A DNA stretch of 37,241 bases, taken from IMG/VR virus record IMGVR_UViG_3300009170_000012, positions 1 through 37,241 of that record. One strand, 5' to 3'. This document shows positions 14,025-20,027 of this stretch, in pieces. The notes beneath the pieces are model-generated. The model made no database searches and was not told the DNA's origin. It saw only the letters and a list, made by a program, of their open reading frames with translations. Numbering within the stretch: position 1 is the first letter of the stretch; each line of letters opens with the position of its first letter. This stretch comes from a virus. Position numbers and translations under genes: made by a program.

Positions 14025-15714
14025 AGTACATCTAGCAATATTTAGGCAGGTTCCTTTTGGAACTTCAGATCAAGATAAACTTGAAGCCTTAAAAAAAGAA
14101 ATAGAAAGGGCTGCTGAAGTACAGAAGTATTGGAGAAATTACTGCCGAAATGTTTGGGATGTACAAGTTCGTGCATATGTAATGGAAGGTGAGGAGAATA
14201 CCCATCCTCCATATTATGCTAAAGGTGATATGCGTAATTATATGCAGACCCATGATATGGGTGGGTTTGTGCCTAATTACTTCATGGTACATGGAGGTAC
14301 CTCACAAACTCTTTGTGGCCAAGCCACCTTAGGTGGTAATTATGCAGTATGTTATTTAAACTACTCCTGCAATGTAAAAACTGCTATACATGAATTTGGT
14401 CATAATCTTGGGTTGCACCATGCAGGCACTTGGGATAATGGTGAATGGACTGAATATGGGGATCATACTAATGTTATGTCCTCAGTTACAGTTGCTAGAG
14501 GTTTATCTAGTCCTCATTTGGTATCTCTGAACGTAGAAAGTGATAGAGAGATTTTAGTAGTTGAGACTAGCCAACAAGTATTTGCTGTGCCTATCGAGAT
14601 GCCAGGAATCGGTATGCACCCGAAGGAGTGGCAGCATATTATTGTTAGAAAAGTAGGTTATAATGATGTTCACTTAACGCTAAGAAAGAGCCAAGGTACT
14701 TTATATCCCGCGGGCATACCGACTACTGATCCTAGTATATTATATATCCAAGAGAGAACACAAGATAATCATTCTGCAAGATATATACCTGACATGAAGG
14801 TAGGAATGATTCAAAAGTTATTTAACAATGTTGTTGTCGAATATAAAGACTATAAAAATGAAACGGCAAAGATCAACATTCTATTTGATTTAAATGATGT
14901 TATTGTAGATAGTCCTATTTTAATTGGGTTTCCTGATAAGATACCTGGAGTATTTCTTGAATATGGGCATAGTGGTTTCTGGCATAATAATTATTACAAT
15001 GGCCAGGGATTATTCATTAAAGCCATAAAAGATATGTATGGGATTGATAGGCTGATAGGTTATTGGTATACTTTCAATGAGAGAGAAAGATCTAGAAGAT
15101 TTTATATGTTTAATACTCAAATGAGTGACGCTATAGAAGAATTTGATCTTATTACTATGGTAGAGGGGGATTGGAATGATCCTACTAAAGCCAAAGAACT
15201 TCTAGTTGGTCGAGGGCAGTTATATTTCTATGACCAAGAAAGAGGTGTATTTAATTTCAACTTGCCTGGAGCCCAGGGTCGTGGTGGTTTTGAAATCACG
15301 AGGACGGCGCCGGCTCTCGCCAATCCATTAGATGGGGCTTGGGAGAGCACGGGCAGAACTGGTGAAGGTATAACCTGTCAGTTTATTGATAAAATGGTTA
15401 TGCCAGATGGTTCTATAGTAGACTTTTTTACATCTATTATGTACTCACATGGGCCCAGACCATATAATTTTACTCATGGAGTTATACAGACTCAAAGATG
15501 GTACGTTATAAATGGCATCAAGCAAGAAGATGGCAACTATGTAGTCACTTTCTTAGAGGCAAAAACAGGTGAATGGTTAGATCCTGATGACGTTGGCTTA
15601 GTTCAAGTAGGTGATGGAATTTTAAAAGTGGGTGATACATTATCCCTGGCATTTAATATTAATGCACAGATGGTTTCTGGGTCTTATTCAATAAGTTTAC
15701 ATAAGATCATCTAA
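14017..15714 (+). CDS. Zinc metalloprotease (metzincin type) with two C-terminal G-x-W modules
   Basis: 565 aa from the ATG at 14017. Residues 121-135 read KTAIHEFGHNLGLHHAG: HExxHxxGxxH, with His125, His129 and His135 as zinc ligands and Glu126 as the catalytic base. A Met-turn candidate NVMSS follows near 150. This is closest to gametolysin-like (M11) metzincins. The C-terminus has two copies of a beta module: GFWHNNYYNGQGLFI...GYWYTFNERERSRRF (about 325-420) and GAWESTGRTGEGITCQFI (about 445-565). A related module forms the exported protein at 18228-18683. No signal peptide is visible, so it may act inside the host, at lysis, or on particles. Placement inside a tRNA operon is unusual. Confidence 0.8.
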   Translation: MRKVHLAIFRQVPFGTSDQDKLEALKKEIERAAEVQKYWRNYCRNVWDVQVRAYVMEGEENTHPPYYAKGDMRNYMQTHDMGGFVPNYFMVHGGTSQTLCGQATLGGNYAVCYLNYSCNVKTAIHEFGHNLGLHHAGTWDNGEWTEYGDHTNVMSSVTVARGLSSPHLVSLNVESDREILVVETSQQVFAVPIEMPGIGMHPKEWQHIIVRKVGYNDVHLTLRKSQGTLYPAGIPTTDPSILYIQERTQDNHSARYIPDMKVGMIQKLFNNVVVEYKDYKNETAKINILFDLNDVIVDSPILIGFPDKIPGVFLEYGHSGFWHNNYYNGQGLFIKAIKDMYGIDRLIGYWYTFNERERSRRFYMFNTQMSDAIEEFDLITMVEGDWNDPTKAKELLVGRGQLYFYDQERGVFNFNLPGAQGRGGFEITRTAPALANPLDGAWESTGRTGEGITCQFIDKMVMPDGSIVDFFTSIMYSHGPRPYNFTHGVIQTQRWYVINGIKQEDGNYVVTFLEAKTGEWLDPDDVGLVQVGDGILKVGDTLSLAFNINAQMVSGSYSISLHKII

Positions 15715-15723
15715 AAATAAATC

Positions 15724-15753
15724 TTGACAATTTGCTATAAATTCTGTTATAAT
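15724..15753 (+). promoter_or_regulatory. Promoter for the Leu tRNA group
   Basis: TTGACA (15724-15729), 18 bases, TATAAT (15748-15753), right after the protease stop. Confidence 0.78.
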
Positions 15754-15788
15754 ATATTTGAAAATTAGAAGTATAAAAATAAAATTAT

Positions 15789-15874
15789 GGCTAGGTGGTG
15801 GAGTGGCATACACATGGGACTTAAAATCCCACGCCCGAAGGGGATCGAGAGTTCGAATCTCTCTCTAGCTACCA
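15789..15874 (+). tRNA. tRNA-Leu(TAA)
   Basis: 86 nt class II tRNA. Anticodon arm TGGGA-CTTAAAA-TCCCA, variable arm CGCCCGAAGGGG, T loop TTCGAAT, CCA encoded. Confidence 0.93.
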
Positions 15875-15884
15875 AACAAACAAT

Positions 15885-15966
15885 GCCCCGTTGGTGGAAC
15901 GGCAGACACGCTGCGCTTAGGACGCAGTTCTTCGGAGTGCAGGTTCGAATCCTGTGCGGGGTACCA
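15885..15966 (+). tRNA. tRNA-Leu(TAG)
   Basis: 82 nt class II tRNA. GCCCCGT/GCGGGGT acceptor, anticodon arm CTGCG-CTTAGGA-CGCAG, CCA encoded. Confidence 0.93.
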
Positions 15967-15976
15967 ATTTAAAACT

Positions 15977-16056
15977 TAGAACTCCTTGCTACATACACGG
16001 CACGAGACGTCTCCAAGGGTGGAATAGTAGGGGTGTGTCACCACACGGGAGTTCTA
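15977..16056 (+). ncRNA. Stem-framed RNA between tRNA-Leu and tRNA-Gly
   Basis: TAGAACTCC pairs with GGAGTTCTA over 9 bp, enclosing 62 bases with a GTGTG-tcac-CACAC hairpin near the 3' side. tRNA-sized (80 nt) but without a T loop, anticodon arm or CCA. No promoter of its own; it would be cut from the tRNA transcript. Confidence 0.6.
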
Positions 16057-16060
16057 TTAA

Positions 16061-16137
16061 GTGTCCGAAACATTTAACTGGATGATGCTCAGCCTTCCAC
16101 GCTGATTAACAGAGTTCGATTCTCTGCGGATGCTCCA
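16061..16137 (+). tRNA. tRNA-Gly(TCC)
   Basis: GTGTCCG/CGGATGC acceptor, anticodon arm TCAGC-CTTCCAC-GCTGA, T arm CAGAG-TTCGATT-CTCTG, discriminator T as in bacterial Gly tRNAs, CCA encoded. Confidence 0.9.
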
Positions 16138-16143
16138 AATTTT

Positions 16144-16218
16144 AGGGAGGTGGCCAAGTGGTAAGGCAAGAGCCTTTGACGCTCTGTACCGTAGGTTCGA
16201 ATCCTACTCTCCCTGCCA
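16144..16218 (+). tRNA. tRNA-Gln(TTG)
   Basis: AGGGAGG/TCTCCCT acceptor, anticodon arm AGAGC-CTTTGAC-GCTCT, T arm GTAGG-TTCGAAT-CCTAC, CCA encoded. Confidence 0.92.
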
Positions 16219-16269
16219 AAAGATTATTAAGTGTTCGGCTTTAAAATAAGTCCTAATAAGGAGAGAGCC

Positions 16270-16347
16270 ATGAGACATTTAATACCGACCATAGCTAATG
16301 TTTTAGTAGCTTGTGCATACGTACTCGCTATTTTACCATTACTATAA
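16270..16347 (+). CDS. Small membrane peptide, 25 aa
   Basis: MRHLIPTIANVLVACAYVLA then ILPLL. Good AAGGAG site 11 bases before the ATG. Fits between two tRNAs. Function unknown. Confidence 0.5.
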   Translation: MRHLIPTIANVLVACAYVLAILPLL

Positions 16348-16367
16348 AAGAGGCTGGTCACCTCATT

Positions 16368-16438
16368 GCCCTTGCCTCTGGACAGGTACCAGCCCTACGA
16401 AGGCTAGAATGGGAGTTCGAATCTCTCTGAGGGCACCA
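16368..16438 (+). tRNA. tRNA-Arg(ACG)
   Basis: 71 nt. GCCCTTG/TGAGGGC acceptor, short D arm, loop CTACGAA, T loop TTCGAAT, CCA encoded. The A34 would need host TadA to become inosine and read CGU/CGC/CGA. Confidence 0.88.
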
Positions 16439-16443
16439 AATTC

Positions 16444-16527
16444 AAGTAGTTTGGAACAGATGAAAAGAGTGTATTTCTCCCAGCCAGGCTGGAATGCTAA
16501 AGCACTAAGTAACGAATCAAACTACTT
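16444..16527 (+). ncRNA. Stem-framed RNA between Arg and Thr tRNAs
   Basis: AAGTAGTTTG pairs with CAAACTACTT (10 bp) around 64 bases that contain a CCAGC-cag-GCTGG hairpin. It ends 3 bases before tRNA-Thr. No tRNA arms. Confidence 0.6.
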
Positions 16528-16530
16528 TAC

Positions 16531-16606
16531 GCTGGTGATGCTAATCTGGATAAGCGCTTCCTTGGTAAGGAAGAGACAGGTGGTTCGAACCCACCCTTCA
16601 GCACCA
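16531..16606 (+). tRNA. tRNA-Thr(GGT)
   Basis: GCTGGTG/CTTCAGC acceptor with one mismatch, anticodon arm CTTCC-TTGGTAA-GGAAG, T arm GGTGG-TTCGAAC-CCACC, CCA encoded. Confidence 0.92.
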
Positions 16607-16613
16607 AAACAAT

Positions 16614-16699
16614 GGCGTGAAAATATCCCACAATAAGAGCGATCGCAGGGATGGCCTGTTCGTAAGGCAGGTGGTCTTAGACCTAAAGTAGCGCCACCA
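16614..16699 (+). ncRNA. tRNA-like RNA with acceptor stem and CCA but no normal cloverleaf
   Basis: 86 nt. GGCGTGA/TAGCGCC acceptor (one mismatch) followed by A and CCA. Inside are ATCCC/GGGAT around GCGATCGC, GCCT-GTTCGTA-AGGC, and AGGT/ACCT, but no TTCGANN T loop. Could be a decayed tRNA or a tRNA mimic charged or bound through its acceptor end. Confidence 0.55.
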
Positions 16700-16706
16700 A
16701 TTTAAC

Positions 16707-16780
16707 GGGGAAGTGTCAGAATGGCTATGTAGTCGGCTGCAACCCTTCTTATGCAGGTTCGAGTCCTGTCTTCCCCTCCA
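16707..16780 (+). tRNA. tRNA-Cys(GCA)
   Basis: GGGGAAG/CTTCCCC acceptor, loop CTGCAAC, T arm GCAGG-TTCGAGT-CCTGT, discriminator T (Cys identity), CCA encoded. The anticodon stem is weak, with two mismatches. Confidence 0.85.
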
Positions 16781-16786
16781 AATTAT

Positions 16787-16861
16787 AGCCCCGTAGCTCA
16801 ATGGTAGAGCAGAGTCTCGATAAGGCTTTGGTTATTGGTTCGAGTCCATTCGGGGCTACCA
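16787..16861 (+). tRNA. tRNA-Ile(GAT)
   Basis: AGCCCCG/CGGGGCT acceptor, D arm TAGCTCAATGGTAGAGC, loop TCGATAA, T loop TTCGAGT, CCA encoded. Confidence 0.9.
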
Positions 16862-16866
16862 AATAT

Positions 16867-16943
16867 TGCTAGATAGTTCAGTTGGTCAGAACAGCATCCT
16901 CATACGGTGAATGTCAGTGGTTCGAATCCACTTCTAGCAACCA
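16867..16943 (+). tRNA. tRNA with CAT anticodon (Met or Ile2)
   Basis: TGCTAGA/TCTAGCA acceptor fully paired, so not an initiator type. Loop CTCATAC, T arm AGTGG-TTCGAAT-CCACT, CCA encoded. Whether C34 is modified to lysidine (Ile) cannot be told here. Confidence 0.9.
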
Positions 16944-16969
16944 GGACTTTGTCCAAGCAGGAGAAATTT

Positions 16970-17143
16970 ATGACACGTTTAAAAGCTATTGGCTTATTTT
17001 TACTAGCACCATTTATTGGTTTAGCATATGTATTTGTATTGCCGTGGTATTGTGTTTATCAAGCTATTAGCTGTGGTATAGAGCGTTCAGCTATAGAAGC
17101 AGCAGATATAATGAAGGTAACAGAAGAAGCATTATGCAAGTAA
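16970..17143 (+). CDS. Small membrane protein upstream of bS21
   Basis: 57 aa from the ATG at 16970 (CAGGAGAAATTT before it): MTRLKAIGLFLLAPFIGLAY then FVLPWYCVYQAIS and a helical tail ending EEALCK. Two hydrophobic stretches. Its stop overlaps the bS21 start (ATGCAAGTAA), so the two are translationally coupled. Function unknown. Confidence 0.65.
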   Translation: MTRLKAIGLFLLAPFIGLAYVFVLPWYCVYQAISCGIERSAIEAADIMKVTEEALCK

Positions 17144-17340
17144 TTGTAAGGAATGATAACGTAAATAAAGCACTGTCTATTCTTAGAAAGAAATGTGATG
17201 GGGTAATTCAGGAAGTTCGTGAAAGACAAACTTATGAAAAGCCCACTACTAAAAGGAATAGAAAGAAGAGATTAGCTATTTCTAGAGAGCGTAAACGTCA
17301 GGCTCTAGATAGTGTTCCATCAGTACATAGAAAGTATTAA
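17134..17340 (+). CDS. rpsU: Ribosomal protein bS21 homologue
   Basis: 68 aa, against about 70 for bacterial bS21. MQVIVRNDNVNKALSILRKK matches the N-terminal strand-helix, followed by VRERQTYEKPTTKRNRKKRL, in which YEKPTTKR is almost identical to the E. coli bS21 core (YEKPTTER), then a basic helical tail. bS21 sits on the 30S platform beside the anti-Shine-Dalgarno end of 16S rRNA and helps initiation. Phage copies are known in some large phages and pelagiphages. Here it lies among tRNAs and near a tmRNA, so it may bias host ribosomes toward phage mRNA; that role is inference. Confidence 0.9.
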   Translation: MQVIVRNDNVNKALSILRKKCDGVIQEVRERQTYEKPTTKRNRKKRLAISRERKRQALDSVPSVHRKY

Positions 17341-17358
17341 TGGAGCTAAGGAGAAAAC

Positions 17359-17685
17359 ATGGAATTTTGTTCAGCATGTACTGAAGGAACTTTAGTTCCT
17401 AAAGTTGGAATTAATACCTTTGAATATAAAGAAGGGGAATATGGGGTAGCTTACCATTTCTCGGAGTGTAGTGCTTGTGGTGCTTTAATAGCAGATGCAC
17501 AACAGACACGCCTAAACAAACGTCTGATAAGAGCCTTAAAAGAGGAAATTGATAGTAACATTGGGGTTATTGGTATAGCACCAGAATATGTAATTATAGA
17601 TGATTTAGATGTGGACTATGAAGTAGATTTTGAAATTAAAGAAATGGATAGTGAAGCAGCTGGGATGGCCGGCGACTGGTCTTGA
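17359..17685 (+). CDS. MqsA/YgiT-type zinc-finger protein
   Basis: 108 aa. Two Cys pairs in MqsA spacing (MEFCSACTEGTLV and FSECSACGALI), followed by the family-like LNKRLIRALKEEIDSNIG and APEYVI. MqsA antitoxins then carry an HTH; here the C-terminus is acidic instead (DDLDVDYEVDFEIKEMDSEA), so repressor DNA binding is probably lost. No MqsR-like toxin is next to it. Could be a lone phage antitoxin against a host toxin. The last 23 bases lie inside tRNA-Ser, and its TGA stop is the tRNA anticodon. Confidence 0.7.
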   Translation: MEFCSACTEGTLVPKVGINTFEYKEGEYGVAYHFSECSACGALIADAQQTRLNKRLIRALKEEIDSNIGVIGIAPEYVIIDDLDVDYEVDFEIKEMDSEAAGMAGDWS

Positions 17686-17738
17686 AAATCAGGTCTTGCA
17701 GAAATGTGGGTGGGGTTCGAGCCCTCCGCTATCCGCCA
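17663..17738 (+). tRNA. tRNA-Ser(TGA) lacking a D arm
   Basis: GGATGGC/GCTATCC acceptor, anticodon arm CTGGT-CTTGAAA-ATCAG, long variable region, T arm around TTCGAGC, discriminator G, CCA encoded. Only 6 bases (CGGCGA) separate the acceptor from the anticodon stem, so the D arm is missing. Anticodon TGA (17683-17685) doubles as the stop codon of the preceding gene. Confidence 0.78.
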
Positions 17739-17742
17739 ATCA

Positions 17743-17810
17743 TTAAGTGGTTACAGATGGTCAAGTTAACGTTTAATGTACTGTCTACCTATTCCGACAG
17801 TCCCACTTAA
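17743..17810 (+). ncRNA. Stem-framed RNA after tRNA-Ser
   Basis: TTAAGTG pairs with CACTTAA, and an inner hairpin ACTGTC-tacctattcc-GACAGT sits at the 3' side, where a tRNA T arm would be. 68 nt, no CCA. Confidence 0.55.
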
Positions 17811-17823
17811 GACAAATACAGAC

Positions 17824-17860
17824 GCGGGGTTGTAAGCTGTATTAGTCCGAATGACCCCGC
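17824..17860 (+). ncRNA. Hairpin GCGGGGT/ACCCCGC before tRNA-Trp
   Basis: 7-bp GC-rich stem with a 23-base loop (TGTAAGCTGTATTAGTCCGA and three more). Not followed by T residues, so not a typical terminator. Confidence 0.45.
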
Positions 17861-17872
17861 ACTGAACAATAT

Positions 17873-17946
17873 AGGTCATTAGCATAGGGGCAGTGCAGCG
17901 GTCTCCAAAATCGCCGACGTAGGTTCGAATCCTACATGATCTGCCA
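17873..17946 (+). tRNA. tRNA-Trp(CCA)
   Basis: AGGTCAT/ATGATCT acceptor, anticodon arm GCGGT-CTCCAAA-ATCGC, T arm GTAGG-TTCGAAT-CCTAC, CCA encoded. Confidence 0.92.
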
Positions 17947-17951
17947 ATTAT

Positions 17952-18028
17952 CCGTATAGTAGTTCGGTGGAAGAACAGGGGGCCCGCGGCCTCCGCGTCG
18001 TAGGTTCGAATCCTACCTATACGGCCCA
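17952..18028 (+). tRNA. tRNA of uncertain identity (loop CCCGCGG, formal anticodon CGC)
   Basis: CCGTATA/TATACGG acceptor, D arm TAGTTCGGTGGAAGAACA, stem GGGGG/CCTCC, T arm GTAGG-TTCGAAT-CCTAC, CCA encoded. Position 33 is C instead of the near-universal T, and the discriminator is C, otherwise typical of His. The formal anticodon CGC would be Ala. Confidence 0.7.
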
Positions 18029-18045
18029 GTTTTTAGGAGAATAGC

Positions 18046-18231
18046 GTGGTAGAACACGTTTGTGGTTTGATGGGTTTTAATGGTATGCGGGGTGATAAAT
18101 GCCCTGCGTGCGAAACGAGGTTCAAGAAGAAAATGAAGTGTGAGCATTACTGGGTAGAGGATTTCTCTATCGGCCCCATCACTGAAAGATGGTTTAGATG
18201 TATATTTTGTGGAGTTACGAAAAAGGTATGA
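18046..18231 (+). CDS. Small zinc-finger-like protein, 61 aa
   Basis: GTG start preceded by AGGAGA at 7 bases. Contains CPACETRF, then MKCEHYW and WFRCIFCGVTKKV, a likely four-Cys zinc ribbon. Overlaps the next gene as ATGA. Not assigned to a family. Confidence 0.65.
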   Translation: MVEHVCGLMGFNGMRGDKCPACETRFKKKMKCEHYWVEDFSIGPITERWFRCIFCGVTKKV

Positions 18232-18683
18232 AAGCTACTTTACTAGCGGGGCTACTAGCTATTAGCCCAGGCGCCTTCGCACTAGATTCCTGCATGGCAG
18301 GCAACTGGTACGATCCTACCCGAGAGGATGGAATAGGTTTAGATATATCTTTCACCAATAAAAATACAATAGGTTTAGCTCATTTTTATACTTGGGCTGG
18401 TACAGAACGTATGACTTTTGTATTTCTAGGAAATAATGTTTGGCAGGATGTACTTTATTTTGATACATACCAAACAATACGTTCAGAGAATGGAACTGTA
18501 GAAACACTAGAAAATGGTCGTGGTTCTATAGTTGCACTAGATAATGATACCATTAAGCTTGAGTACATTTTTGTACATGATCACACAAATATTGGCAGTA
18601 TGCCACACTGGTGTTTGAAAGGTTGGTGTTCACTAGATGTTGTTTATACACGCCTTACTCAACCTGTGGAGTGTGATGAATGA
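18228..18683 (+). CDS. Exported protein with the G-x-W beta module of the protease
   Basis: From the ATG at 18228: MKATLLAGLLAISPGAFA is a clean signal peptide with an AFA cleavage site. The mature part starts LDSCMAGNWYDPTREDGIG, matching the GAWESTGRTGEGI and GFWHNNYYNGQGL modules of the 14017 metalloprotease. Four Cys (SCMAG, HWCLKGWC and a final C) could make disulphides in the periplasm. The module is a common beta domain of secreted bacterial proteins; function unknown. May be a partner or inhibitor of the protease, or a lysis-stage factor (speculative). Confidence 0.75.
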   Translation: MKATLLAGLLAISPGAFALDSCMAGNWYDPTREDGIGLDISFTNKNTIGLAHFYTWAGTERMTFVFLGNNVWQDVLYFDTYQTIRSENGTVETLENGRGSIVALDNDTIKLEYIFVHDHTNIGSMPHWCLKGWCSLDVVYTRLTQPVECDE

Positions 18684-18973
18684 AATTACGCACAGCCATT
18701 TTAACGGGTAAGTTCTGTGGTTTAAATACCGTAGATGAATGTGTTTTTAATGCAGAACTGCATTATTTTCCTTGTATCCCTTACTATGAACTAGATCGGG
18801 AAGCAGCAGAATTGTATCAAGAGTATAAAGCCTATATGGATGGTACTCTGATTCTTGACTGGGATGAGATTAATACTCAGGTTAAAAAAGAACAAGATGC
18901 GTATGAAGCCTATTGTGAGGCTCAAGAGAATAAGCAATATAATGATGTTATTGCAGTAGATTTTGGACATTGA
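18680..18973 (+). CDS. Hypothetical acidic protein, 97 aa
   Basis: MKLRTAILTGKFCGLNTVDE... with a helical acidic second half (DWDEINTQVKKEQDAYEAYC). Overlaps the exported gene as GATGAATGAAA. Not recognised. Confidence 0.6.
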   Translation: MKLRTAILTGKFCGLNTVDECVFNAELHYFPCIPYYELDREAAELYQEYKAYMDGTLILDWDEINTQVKKEQDAYEAYCEAQENKQYNDVIAVDFGH

Positions 18974-18977
18974 AGCT

Positions 18978-19061
18978 ATGTGGATAGGAATTGGAATTAT
19001 AGTTTTACTAGGTGTTATCTACTGGATTTTAAGATTGATAGCAACTGGATGGAAGGAATAA
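18978..19061 (+). CDS. Small single-span membrane protein, 27 aa
   Basis: MWIGIGIIVLLGVIYWILRL then IATGWKE. Starts 5 bases after the previous stop and ends just before tRNA-Ser. Like the other one-helix proteins of the window. Confidence 0.5.
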   Translation: MWIGIGIIVLLGVIYWILRLIATGWKE

Positions 19062-19062
19062 T

Positions 19063-19152
19063 GGAAAGTGAATCAGCCAGGGGCTGGGTCCGCCTGCTAA
19101 GCGAGAAGACTTGGGTAACTAGGTTGAGTTTCGAGTACTCCGCTTTCCGCCA
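19063..19152 (+). tRNA. tRNA-Ser(GCT)
   Basis: 90 nt class II tRNA. GGAAAGT/GCTTTCC acceptor, loop CTGCTAA, long variable arm, T loop TTCGAGT, discriminator G, CCA encoded. Unlike the Ser(TGA) gene it keeps a D region. Confidence 0.88.
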
Positions 19153-19161
19153 ACAAACAAT

Positions 19162-19236
19162 GGGGAATTAAGCTAATTGATAAACTGACACCTTTGCACG
19201 GTGTTCTTCGGGGTTTGAATCCCCGATTCTCCACCA
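19162..19236 (+). tRNA. tRNA-Ala(TGC)
   Basis: GGGGAAT/ATTCTCC acceptor with G3-U70, anticodon arm ACACC-TTTGCAC-GGTGT, T arm CGGGG-TTTGAAT-CCCCG, CCA encoded. Confidence 0.92.
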
Positions 19237-19251
19237 ATTTAAGGATAGACA

Positions 19252-19521
19252 ATGAAATATAGAATTTATGCTAGTGGAACTATCATCAATGAAGATGATT
19301 TTGCCGAGTGGGATAACAGCTTGCCTTTATATGATGACTACTCAGAACATGATGTGAATGATGAAATTGAGGCTCACATCCTTGAGGAATCCAAAGAAAA
19401 ATACAAAAAGTTAGAAAAGAAACTTGATATATTAGAAAGCAAATTTTATGATCTAGAGGAAGAAAACGAAGATCTTGAAACAGTACTTGAAAAGATTCGA
19501 AACACAATTAAAGGATATTAA
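19252..19521 (+). CDS. Coiled-coil protein, 89 aa
   Basis: MKYRIYASGTIINEDDFAEW at the start, then a charged coiled coil from residue 45 (KYKKLEKKLDILESKFYDLE to EKIRNTIKGY). Last gene of the plus-strand operon, just before the terminator. Function unknown. Confidence 0.65.
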   Translation: MKYRIYASGTIINEDDFAEWDNSLPLYDDYSEHDVNDEIEAHILEESKEKYKKLEKKLDILESKFYDLEEENEDLETVLEKIRNTIKGY

Positions 19522-19546
19522 AAAAGCCCCGAAAGGGGCTTTTTTA
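19521..19546. terminator. Two-way Rho-independent terminator
   Basis: AAAAAAGCCCC-gaaa-GGGGCTTTTTT, symmetrical, between convergent operons. Confidence 0.92.
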
Positions 19547-19579
19547 TTTCTTTATATGTCAGGAAAACATTATTATTTT

Positions 19580-19628
19580 GCCCATTTGGTGGGCCGGCGC
19601 AGCAAAAAGGACAAAAAGTCCTTTTTGC
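19580..19628 (-). terminator. Hairpins at the end of the minus-strand purA operon
   Basis: GCAAAAAGGAC (19602) pairs with GTCCTTTTTGC (19628); a second small hairpin GCCCA/TGGGC lies at 19580-19594. Together with the two-way terminator they insulate the convergent junction. Confidence 0.6.
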
Positions 19629-19632
19629 TTGG

Positions 19633-19830
19633 TTAGGTTGAGTAAGTTAATGATACTACCGGTTGTGGTGTATATACAGACGTAGTTGCTATTTTTTTAG
19701 CCTGATATACAACCCAAGGAAACCAAGCATAAGCCCCCTCTTTTACAAATAAGTCAACATGAGTAAGTACCTCTTGTTCTGAGTAAAATAAACCCACTAA
19801 CTCTTCATTTTGATTTATTACAATATACAT
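19633..19830 (-). CDS. Hypothetical protein, 65 aa (MYIV paralogue 1)
   Basis: MYIVINQNEELVGLFYSEQE ... PWVVYQAKKI. Same plan as its neighbour at 19830 (MYIVKNADGDD ... PLTIYQAVACI) and loosely as 30637-30822. A tandem duplication; function unknown. Confidence 0.65.
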   Translation of the reverse strand: MYIVINQNEELVGLFYSEQEVLTHVDLFVKEGAYAWFPWVVYQAKKIATTSVYTPQPVVSLTYST

Positions 19831-20027
19831 TACATCTCCCTCACTTTAATAACTTGCTCTACATCTATACAAGCTACAGCTTGGTAGATTGTAAGTGGAA
19901 AACACTCCTTTTCAATCTCATCATCTTCTATAGACCTTTTGATTTCCGCGTGTATCTCTTCTTTCGAATCAAAAGCCCACCTATTTAAATACATATCGTC
20001 ACCATCTGCGTTTTTTACAATATACAT
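19830..20027 (-). CDS. Hypothetical protein, 65 aa (MYIV paralogue 2)
   Basis: MYIVKNADGDDMYLNRWAFD ... TIYQAVACIDVEQVIKV. One-base overlaps with both neighbours place it in the purA-like operon. Confidence 0.65.
   Translation of the reverse strand: MYIVKNADGDDMYLNRWAFDSKEEIHAEIKRSIEDDEIEKECFPLTIYQAVACIDVEQVIKVREM

Noticed and set aside
15977-16056. Hammerhead or HDV-like ribozyme in the stem-framed RNAs
   Set aside because: No CTGATGA...GAAA core or HDV double-pseudoknot signature was found in any of them.
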